9,868 bases of DNA from Clostridiales bacterium (GTDB lineage Bacteria > Bacillota_B > Dehalobacteriia > UBA4068). Positions within the stretch are counted from its first letter, which is position 1; each line of letters opens with the position of its first letter. Positions 1-5,403 of the stretch are shown piece by piece. The position numbers and the translations under genes were made by a program. The notes beneath the pieces are model-generated. The model was not told the DNA's origin. It searched no databases and saw only the letters and a list, made by a program, of their open reading frames with translations. Where the stretch lies: contig WRIA01000009.1 in assembly GCA_009782975.1 (NCBI GenBank), positions 1-9,868 of the forward strand, in the 5' to 3' direction.

Positions 1-136
1 AGCGCCCGGGCCTGAATAGACGATCGAGGTAGTTCGAGGCGACAGCAACCGCGCTCGGCAGGTCGTCGCGCTGGGCGGCGTACCTCAGAGCGAGGAGCGC
101 CGGGGCCCCCGGCGGGGCGGGGGGGTGGACCCGCGC
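1..136. other. Unreliable or chimeric left edge
   Basis: This stretch is dominated by G and C homopolymers, especially 100-140, and holds no gene that can be supported. The Sua5 gene that follows is still recognisable back to about 137 but becomes steadily more corrupted towards the left. Bases 1-103 read openly on the minus strand for about 34 codons, but such a short open frame in very GC-rich DNA is weak evidence and no family was recognised. The likely explanations are low-quality sequence at a contig end or a chimeric join; both are inferences. Confidence 0.5.
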
Positions 137-167
137 GGGGCACCGGGGGCCCTCCCCCAGGAAAGGG

Positions 168-1085
168 GTGTTGGCCGGGGGGCCAATTCCTTTAGTTCCC
201 GCGCCCTGCCCCCCCTTTTTTGCCGCCAAAGGCCGCCCCGCCGATAATCCTTTGATAGTGCATATTGCCGGTATGGAAATGCTGCATGGCCTTGCCGAGC
301 TTAATCCGCTGGCCCTTAAGCTTATAGACGCCTTTTGGCCCGGCCCGCTTACCCTGGTACTGCCGAAAAAGCCCGCCGTACCGGGCCTGGTAAGCGCCGG
401 ATTACCTACGCTGGCGCTGCGCTGGCCTTCCTTTCCCCTGGCCGCGGCCCTGATAAAGGCGGCAAAACGTCCTATAGCAGCTCCTTCCGCCAATCTTTCC
501 GGGCGGGCCAGCCCTACCACCGCAAGGCATGTGTATGAAGACCTTGCGGATAGGGTGCCCCTGATACTGGACGGCGGGCCGGTAGAGATAGGGCTGGAAT
601 CCACCGTGGTGGACGCTTGCGGCGAGGCCCCGGTGATACTGCGTCCCGGCCTGGTGGGGGAGGCGGAACTGAGCGCGGTCGCTTGTCTGCCGGTAAGCTA
701 TGCCGGAGCGGTAGAGGCAAAACGGCCGGCTTCCCCCGGCATGAAATACCGCCACTATGCCCCCAAGGGCGAGCTTGTTCTAGCGGAGGATCTGCCGGGA
801 ATGCTGCTATCCCGCGTCCGTCTTAAAGAAAAATACGGCGCGGAACCCCTGCTGATAGTTTGGGCAGAAAGCGTGAAGGAACTGCCACAAGACGCCGCTA
901 CGCTGGTTATAGGAGAGTACGGCGATCTTAACGCATATGCCTGTAATCTTTTTGCCGCCCTGCGCAGGGCCGACGAGGAACTATTTCCTGCCCTGGTTGC
1001 CCAAGCCGTGCCGGAGCATGGTCTGGGGGTGGCCATTATGAACCGTTTGCGCAAAGCGGCGGGAACAAAAGACAGTTCTTTTTAA
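168..1085 (+). CDS. ywlC: L-threonylcarbamoyladenylate synthase, Sua5/YwlC type (damaged 5' end)
   Basis: The enzyme makes L-threonylcarbamoyl-AMP from threonine, bicarbonate and ATP, the first step of the t6A37 modification of ANN-decoding tRNAs, in the cytoplasm. The open frame shows the YrdC/TsaC core: the KGRPADNPLIVH motif at about 228-263, the SAN nucleotide-binding motif at 486-494 followed by SG and SPT, then the Sua5-specific linker SPGMKYRHYAPK at 732-767 and a C-terminal Sua5 domain of about 95 residues. The GTG at 168 is not the true start. The N-terminal motif normally read as AFPTETVYGLGAN appears in a different frame (149-187) as ALPQERGVGRGAN, and removing one T from the run at 216-221 joins it in register with FAAKGRP. 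Family members are about 340-350 residues, so roughly the first 40 are missing or garbled here. I read this as sequence error at a contig edge rather than a true pseudogene, but cannot prove it. No RBS or promoter is readable. The TAA stop at 1083-1085 is followed by an AT-rich gap. Confidence 0.9.
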   Translation: MLAGGPIPLVPAPCPPFFAAKGRPADNPLIVHIAGMEMLHGLAELNPLALKLIDAFWPGPLTLVLPKKPAVPGLVSAGLPTLALRWPSFPLAAALIKAAKRPIAAPSANLSGRASPTTARHVYEDLADRVPLILDGGPVEIGLESTVVDACGEAPVILRPGLVGEAELSAVACLPVSYAGAVEAKRPASPGMKYRHYAPKGELVLAEDLPGMLLSRVRLKEKYGAEPLLIVWAESVKELPQDAATLVIGEYGDLNAYACNLFAALRRADEELFPALVAQAVPEHGLGVAIMNRLRKAAGTKDSSF

Positions 1086-1122
1086 AAAACGCCAAATAAT
1101 TTGCAAATATCAAATAATTTTC

Positions 1123-1151
1123 TGTACACGGCGGCTAAAACCATGTACAAT
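1123..1151 (+). promoter_or_regulatory. Promoter of the stalk-domain protein gene, with two TGTACA sites
   Basis: A -10 element TACAAT lies at 1146-1151, with a weak -35 TGTACA (4 of 6 matches to TTGACA) at 1123-1128 and a 17-base spacer. TGTACA, itself a palindrome, occurs at 1123-1128 and again at 1144-1149, 21 bases apart, so one copy sits on the -35 and the other overlaps the -10. A strong RBS (AAGGGGGA, 1178-1185) follows, 7 bases before the ATG at 1193. The promoter is inferred from consensus matches; regulator binding is speculative. Confidence 0.5.
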
Positions 1152-1192
1152 ATATAGATGGAAGATAACTACAGTGCAAGGGGGATTTTTGT

Positions 1193-2860
1193 ATGAAAAA
1201 ACTGTGCTTTGTTTTAGCGGCCCTGTTGCTTGTGGCGGCGTTTCCTTCCGCAGCTTTGGCCAGCGATCTTTACGATCAATACGGCCCCATGGCCGAATGG
1301 GGGGAAGAAGCGTGGAACGCTAGCGGAAATTGGACCGACGAGCAGTGGGAAGATTATTGGATAGGGGAGGAGCATGCCTATGAGCAGGAATACAGGGAGC
1401 GCACTCGCGAGGCCCGGCAGGAGATGGGATGCCCCGACCCGGATGGGGTAAACGTAAAATTAAACGACGCTTTTTTGCTGTTTTCGGAGGAAAAACCGTT
1501 TATGGAGCAAGGCGGAGTTTATCTGCCCTTAAGAGCCTTTTTTACCGTCGCGGGCATCAAGGCCGATTTTGATTACGATCCGCAAAGCCGCGGCGTTACC
1601 GTTACCTGCGAGGACGGCTCTACGCTTTTTCTTGCCGCGGATAACGACGTTATAGTCGTCGACCGACCGGGCGAGGAACCGCGGGAGCGCTACATCAATT
1701 TCCGGCCTTTGCTGCTTAACGGGCGCATGTACGCGGAGGAATGGGAGCTTTGCCGCTTTTTGGAACTGGATAGCTTTTTTGATTACAGCTATGATATTTT
1801 GTATCTGGTAGAACCCGAATCGCTGATAGAAGCCTTAGATAGCAAATTCAGTACGATAAACCGCCTGTTTAACGGCAGCATAGCCCCGGATATGAGCCAA
1901 AGCTGTAAATTTGCAGGGAGCGTTGCCTTATCCGGCATTTTGTACGGCGAGGAAGCGGGCGATACCGTAAGCGCCGCCTTCAGCTACAGCGGTCTGCGCA
2001 AGGGGCTGGATATGGATATCAGCTTTTCCCTGCAACTGGATCTTGACCGTATGAAAGACAGCCTGCTTTCTTTTTTGGACGATGATACCTGGGGAATTAT
2101 AGGCGCTTTGGGTTCCGGTACGGGCCGCTTGATAACGAATAGCGAAGAAGAGGCCATGTACCTGCAAAGTAATCTGCTGCCCCTTTTGGACGACAGCTTT
2201 AGCGCCACGGATTGGCTGAAGCTGGATTACCCGGCAGGGGAACTGGAGGAACTGCTAACAGGCCTGGCCGCGCCAACACCTGCGGAATGGTTCAGCCTGG
2301 GCCAGCTTATCTATCAAAGCAGCGGCGGCCATCATTACGGCGGGCAGGATACCTACGCGCGCGCCACGGAGACTGCCGGGATATGGCAAGCCCCTCTGGG
2401 AGACGAAAATTTCTCTCAAACAAGCAGCGGCGGGTATGATGTTTTTACGCTTGAACTTGCAAACAAAGCTGTACCGGGCTTAAGCGCATTGGGCTTCCTG
2501 CCGGGCCTGGTAGATTCTTACGGTTACGCTTACGGAGGCGGCAGTGGCGGCGCTACCGTTTCCGGGTCGCTGCGCTTTAAGGAAAAGGAAGGCCGCGCGG
2601 AGGATATGGAGATAAAGGCCAGCGCCAAGACCTTTGGTCTGCTGCCGGTCACCTATACTCTGGATTATAGCGGCAGCAAAACGGAGCGCCGCGGGTATCT
2701 GGAGATAAAAGGGCGTTATCTGGGCAAATTGCTTTTAAGCATGGAATACGAGGCCGCACCCACTACAGATCTGCCGGCCCAGGCTCCGCCCCAAGGCAGC
2801 GGCGTGGTGGATTCCCCCGGACTGGATTCCTTGGGCGGCATACGCTTATTGCGTAATTAA
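1193..2860 (+). CDS. Secreted protein with copper-amine-oxidase-like N-terminal (stalk) domain
   Basis: The ATG start is fixed by AAGGGGGA 7 bases upstream and by a classic signal peptide: KK at residues 2-3, a hydrophobic core at about 5-18, and a probable signal peptidase I site after ALA at residue 23. There is no lipobox, so the 555-residue product should be exported and released or wall-associated. Residues 24-80 are acidic and rich in Trp and Tyr. Residues 86-207 fit the copper amine oxidase N-terminal-like domain common in Clostridia: a VNVKLND opening, VYLPLRAFFTVAGIKADFDYD, a VTV strand, and a repeat of the motif around INFRPLLLNGRMYAEE. These domains are usually envelope or polymer-associated and do not imply amine oxidase activity. 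Residues 240-520 are beta-rich, with alternating polar and apolar strands (478-519), Gly-rich turns at 445-453, and no family I recognise. A Pro-rich tail follows at 523-535. It has its own promoter and terminator, so it is probably monocistronic. The domain call is fairly sure; the function is unknown. Confidence 0.82.
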   Translation: MKKLCFVLAALLLVAAFPSAALASDLYDQYGPMAEWGEEAWNASGNWTDEQWEDYWIGEEHAYEQEYRERTREARQEMGCPDPDGVNVKLNDAFLLFSEEKPFMEQGGVYLPLRAFFTVAGIKADFDYDPQSRGVTVTCEDGSTLFLAADNDVIVVDRPGEEPRERYINFRPLLLNGRMYAEEWELCRFLELDSFFDYSYDILYLVEPESLIEALDSKFSTINRLFNGSIAPDMSQSCKFAGSVALSGILYGEEAGDTVSAAFSYSGLRKGLDMDISFSLQLDLDRMKDSLLSFLDDDTWGIIGALGSGTGRLITNSEEEAMYLQSNLLPLLDDSFSATDWLKLDYPAGELEELLTGLAAPTPAEWFSLGQLIYQSSGGHHYGGQDTYARATETAGIWQAPLGDENFSQTSSGGYDVFTLELANKAVPGLSALGFLPGLVDSYGYAYGGGSGGATVSGSLRFKEKEGRAEDMEIKASAKTFGLLPVTYTLDYSGSKTERRGYLEIKGRYLGKLLLSMEYEAAPTTDLPAQAPPQGSGVVDSPGLDSLGGIRLLRN

Positions 2861-2872
2861 AACGCTTTACCA

Positions 2873-2903
2873 AAAAGAGGGTGGTATTTGGCCACCCTCT
2901 TTT
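2873..2903 (+). terminator. Rho-independent terminator after the stalk-domain gene
   Basis: A perfect 12-base-pair stem (AAAAGAGGGTGG at 2873-2884 with CCACCCTCTTTT at 2892-2903) closes a 7-base loop and begins 12 bases after the stop codon. The right arm ends in four T and the left arm starts with A residues, so it could also stop transcripts arriving on the minus strand from the convergent nhaC gene. Confidence 0.85.
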
Positions 2904-2919
2904 CAAACAAAAAATTTTT

Positions 2920-2964
2920 GTGACACCATATACGGTGCTTATATTACACCATATACGGTGTCAC
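2920..2964. repeat. Tandem 15-mer dyads forming one large imperfect inverted repeat
   Basis: ACACCATATACGGTG occurs twice in the same orientation, at 2923-2937 and 2946-2960 (23-base period). Each copy is a dyad (CACC - six bases - GGTG). The outer ends GTGACACC (2920-2927) and GGTGTCAC (2957-2964) are exactly complementary, so the whole element folds into an 18-base-pair arm with two mismatches and an AT-rich loop. It starts one base after the nhaC stop codon (minus strand) and is followed on that strand by AAAAATTTTTT. It could be a 3' stabilising hairpin or terminator for the transporter operon, a protein-binding site, or a dispersed repeat; the sequence alone does not decide. Confidence 0.7.
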
Positions 2965-2965
2965 T

Positions 2966-4297
2966 TTATCCCTTCCGGTCTTTTTTTATGTCTTGCAAAG
3001 CATAGAATACCACATACCACAGGGGCAGCAGCAGCGGGTAGAAAAGGTAAGGCAAGTGCCGGGCCAAAGGCAACCCTAAGGTGGCGGTGGGTATCATGGA
3101 GGCCAGACACCAGGGTATGGCGGCGGAAAGTGGTATTACCGTAAGGGAGATATCCCGCGCTAAATCGTAGCGATCCAGCCCGTTAAGCTCGTAGGGCTTT
3201 ACCAATACCTGCCCGCAAAGGATTATGGATATGGATTGATTGCAGCCGCAGCTTATACCCAGCAAGCCCACGGCAGCTGTTTTAAGATAAAGCTTACAGC
3301 GCCCGCAGGGTCTGGCCAGTAGCTTATCCAGGCCGCTTAAGGCATCTACACCCATCAGTATCCCGGAAAGAGCGCAGGCCTCCAGCAGTATGAAGGAAGT
3401 TTTTATCATCCCCCACAGGCCGCCGCCGTGTATCACCCCGGCCAGGGAACTGCCCTGTTCCGGCTCAAATCCCCACATAAAGGCGGATACCATATCCGGC
3501 AGATTTTGCCTCTGTACAAAAATGGCTATAAGCCCGGCGGAAAAAGCGCTTATTATCATGGCAAGCTTTACATCCGCCTTAAAGCAGCACATTGCTATTA
3601 CGGCTATAGCCGGAACAAAGGTCAAAAAACCTATATCAAAATACCTTGCTATATCAAGGCGCAAGGCGGTATCCCCGGCGGCAAGGGGGTTTGCCAGAGA
3701 AAGCGGCAGGTACAGTAAAGCGGTAAGCAAAAACGGCCCCAGGGTAGTTTTAAGCACCATACGCACATTACGGTAGGTATCCGTTTCTGTTACGGCGCAT
3801 AGCAGGTGCAGCGCCGAAGACATAGGAGAACAACGATCCCCCACATAGGCGGCGGAGATGATGGCCCCAGCCGTTATATAAGGATCTACATTGCCGCCCC
3901 TGGCCACAGCCATCAGTATCACTCCTACGGTGCCCACTGTGCCCAGGGAGGAACCCAGCAGTATCGATATGGCCGCGGTGGCTAAAAAAGTGATAAAAAT
4001 AAACAGGGGCGGGCTTATAAAGGAAAGGCCGTAATAGACAAAAGAAGATACCGTACCGGCAGCCATCCACATGGCTGTAAGACAGCCTAATGCCAGCAAT
4101 ATGGGGATAACAATAAAGGCCTTTTTAGCACCTTTTAGGCTCATTGCTGCCGTGCCCTTAAAACCATGGCCTTTTACCAGGCTTAAGGCCGCAAAATACA
4201 GGTAGCCGGCCAAAAGCGGTAAGCCTATATAAACATTGTTCAGCACCGAGGCCATCAAAGCCGCGACGGTGAGGGCCAAACCGCTTAATACAGCCAT
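2966..4297 (-). CDS. nhaC: NhaC-family Na+/H+ antiporter
   Basis: This is an integral membrane antiporter of the NhaC family, 443 residues, predicted to exchange Na+ for H+; relatives in the same superfamily exchange organic acids such as malate and lactate, so the substrate is not certain. The frame is open further upstream, but the ATG at 4295-4297 is preferred: AAAGG lies 8 bases before it, the product then begins directly with a hydrophobic segment (MAVLSGLALTVAALMASVLNN), and it avoids a long overlap with the upstream gene. About 11-12 hydrophobic segments are visible. Family signatures include the G-rich LLGSSLGTVGTVGVIL (113-128), the AGAIISAAYVGDRCSPMSS block (143-161) with Asp154, and GISCGCNQSISIILCGQ (347-363), which carries polar residues inside a membrane segment. 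The start lies 4 bases after the stop of the EamA transporter gene, suggesting one operon and translational coupling. Length and motifs are complete. Confidence 0.88.
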   Translation of the reverse strand: MAVLSGLALTVAALMASVLNNVYIGLPLLAGYLYFAALSLVKGHGFKGTAAMSLKGAKKAFIVIPILLALGCLTAMWMAAGTVSSFVYYGLSFISPPLFIFITFLATAAISILLGSSLGTVGTVGVILMAVARGGNVDPYITAGAIISAAYVGDRCSPMSSALHLLCAVTETDTYRNVRMVLKTTLGPFLLTALLYLPLSLANPLAAGDTALRLDIARYFDIGFLTFVPAIAVIAMCCFKADVKLAMIISAFSAGLIAIFVQRQNLPDMVSAFMWGFEPEQGSSLAGVIHGGGLWGMIKTSFILLEACALSGILMGVDALSGLDKLLARPCGRCKLYLKTAAVGLLGISCGCNQSISIILCGQVLVKPYELNGLDRYDLARDISLTVIPLSAAIPWCLASMIPTATLGLPLARHLPYLFYPLLLPLWYVVFYALQDIKKDRKG

Positions 4298-4301
4298 AAA
4301 A

Positions 4302-5249
4302 TCAACCTTTTTTTGTAACCTTGCCAGCTTTGCCCCTGCTACTGACGAAGTAATTGGCGCTCCATACCCCAACTATTATAAGGGCCGCGCCTATCAGTTG
4401 CCAGGGCAGCATACGTTCGCCCAGAAGCATCAGGCCAAACAAAATGCTGGTAATAGTGGTGATACCGGCAAAGCTGCTGCTGCGGGTGGGGCCTATGGTA
4501 CCTATAGCGTATGTTACCAGCATAAAAGCGCCTATGGAAGCGCCCAGCGCCAGCAATATTATGTTTACCAGCACCTGCGTGTTTTCCAGCGGCAGCAGCC
4601 ATATAGTTGCCATATTCCCTTTTATTAGGCCTTCCGTGCAGGCCAACAGCGTAAAGAATACCAGGCCCAGCACATTGGTGCCAAAGGTTATCTCCGCGCT
4701 GTTGAATTCATCTCTAAGCCAGCGCACGCCAATATTGTAAAAGCCTGCTATGACGACCGCGCCGAACAGTAACAGGTAGCCGCTTAAGGAAAAGCTGGCG
4801 GAAAAACCGCCTGCCAAAACCACGCAGATTATACCCACTACCGAGAGCATTACACCTATTAATTGGCCACGGGTATGACGTTCCTTGAATATCAGGCGGG
4901 AAAGGATCAGCACGGCAATGGGTATAAGCGCGATTATGGTGCCGCTTTCCGAAGCGGTGGTGTTGGCGATGCCGTAGGATTCACAGACAAAATAGAGGCA
5001 GGGCTCGGCCATGCCCACCGGCGCCATCCTAAGCCATTTTTTGCCGGTAAAGTTCATTTTGAACACGCCGCAGGCCGCCAGAGCAGCCAAAGCCACGGTG
5101 GCTATAATAAGCCGCCAGGAGAGCAAGACATAGGGCGACATACCCGCGTTAAGTATCTGCTTGGTGAACACAAAGGTAAAACCGAAGATTATATTGCCGG
5201 TAAAGGCCGCAACCATGCCTGTAATATTTTTTTTGCGCGTTAACTCCAC
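4302..5249 (-). CDS. EamA/DMT-family transporter
   Basis: This is a 315-residue drug/metabolite-transporter superfamily membrane protein. Its ten hydrophobic segments fall into two EamA repeats, residues about 10-145 and 155-300. Each repeat ends with the typical pattern of a hydrophobic helix, an E-R/E-H pair, then GxxLxxxG: LIFKERHTRGQLIGVMLSVVGI (split over 119-140) and LMLLGERMLPWQLIGAAL (273-290). Members export amino acids, nucleosides or other small metabolites; no residue here fixes the substrate. The start is a GTG at 5247-5249 with AGGAG 7 bases upstream; the first residues (MELTRKKN) are positively charged, as expected for a cytoplasmic N-terminus. The C-terminal tail is Lys-rich. 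It is the first gene of a two-gene unit with nhaC and has its own promoter at 5335-5364, with a terminator-like hairpin in the leader. Family assignment is secure; role unknown. Confidence 0.9.
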   Translation of the reverse strand: MELTRKKNITGMVAAFTGNIIFGFTFVFTKQILNAGMSPYVLLSWRLIIATVALAALAACGVFKMNFTGKKWLRMAPVGMAEPCLYFVCESYGIANTTASESGTIIALIPIAVLILSRLIFKERHTRGQLIGVMLSVVGIICVVLAGGFSASFSLSGYLLLFGAVVIAGFYNIGVRWLRDEFNSAEITFGTNVLGLVFFTLLACTEGLIKGNMATIWLLPLENTQVLVNIILLALGASIGAFMLVTYAIGTIGPTRSSSFAGITTITSILFGLMLLGERMLPWQLIGAALIIVGVWSANYFVSSRGKAGKVTKKG

Positions 5250-5274
5250 AGCAATTCTCCTAAAGTTTCCCTAA

Positions 5275-5307
5275 ATTTTGCAAGCGGCGTTCGGCCGCTT
5301 GCAAAAT
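5275..5307 (-). terminator. Terminator-like hairpin in the leader of the transporter operon
   Basis: A perfect 14-base-pair inverted repeat (ATTTTGCAAGCGGC at 5275-5288 and its complement at 5294-5307) closes a 5-base loop. On the minus strand the distal arm ends in AAAATTT, giving a short T tract. It lies downstream of the promoter at 5335-5364 and about 25 bases before the GTG start, so it is either an attenuator of the transporter operon or the terminator of the upstream acyl-CoA synthetase transcript placed beyond a new promoter. The left arm also ends in T residues on the plus strand, so it could act in both directions. Confidence 0.7.
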
Positions 5308-5334
5308 AATATCAAGTCGTAAATATCTGTTTAC

Positions 5335-5364
5335 ATTATATTACAAAACAGCGCTTATAGTCAA
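5335..5364 (-). promoter_or_regulatory. Sigma-70/A-type promoter of the EamA-nhaC pair
   Basis: On the minus strand, TTGACT (5364-5359) and TATAAT (5340-5335) are separated by 18 bases, a close match to the housekeeping consensus. Initiation near 5328 would give a leader of about 80 bases containing the hairpin at 5275-5307. It lies downstream of the acyl-CoA synthetase stop, so the transporter pair can be expressed independently. Confidence 0.72.
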
Positions 5365-5375
5365 GGATATCCTTG
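5362..5375. promoter_or_regulatory. Perfect 14-base palindrome overlapping the -35 element (possible operator)
   Basis: CAAGGATATCCTTG is a perfect palindrome whose last three bases on the minus strand overlap the -35 hexamer TTGACT of the transporter promoter. The position fits a repressor or activator site; no regulator gene is present in the window, so its role is inferred from position alone. Confidence 0.4.
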
Positions 5376-5403
5376 CGGTAAGCTCTGGGACGGTATCCCG
5401 ATT

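Noticed and set aside
402..755. Open minus-strand frame inside the Sua5 gene
   Set aside because: It is opposite a clearly conserved enzyme and its translation shows no family features; a by-product of high GC.
1093..1120. Direct repeat CAAATAATTT and palindrome ATTTGCAAAT after the Sua5 gene
   Set aside because: The region is very AT-rich and the copies are short; no GC stem is present, so neither a terminator nor a meaningful repeat is supported.
2881..3144. Open plus-strand frame spanning the terminator and tandem dyads into nhaC
   Set aside because: It begins inside the terminator stem and overlaps the conserved end of nhaC on the other strand; the translation is low in protein-like features.
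4298..4372. N-terminal extension of the NhaC protein
   Set aside because: The longer reading would overlap the upstream transporter gene by about 70 bases, lacks an RBS and adds a non-hydrophobic segment; the internal ATG at 4297 has a good RBS.
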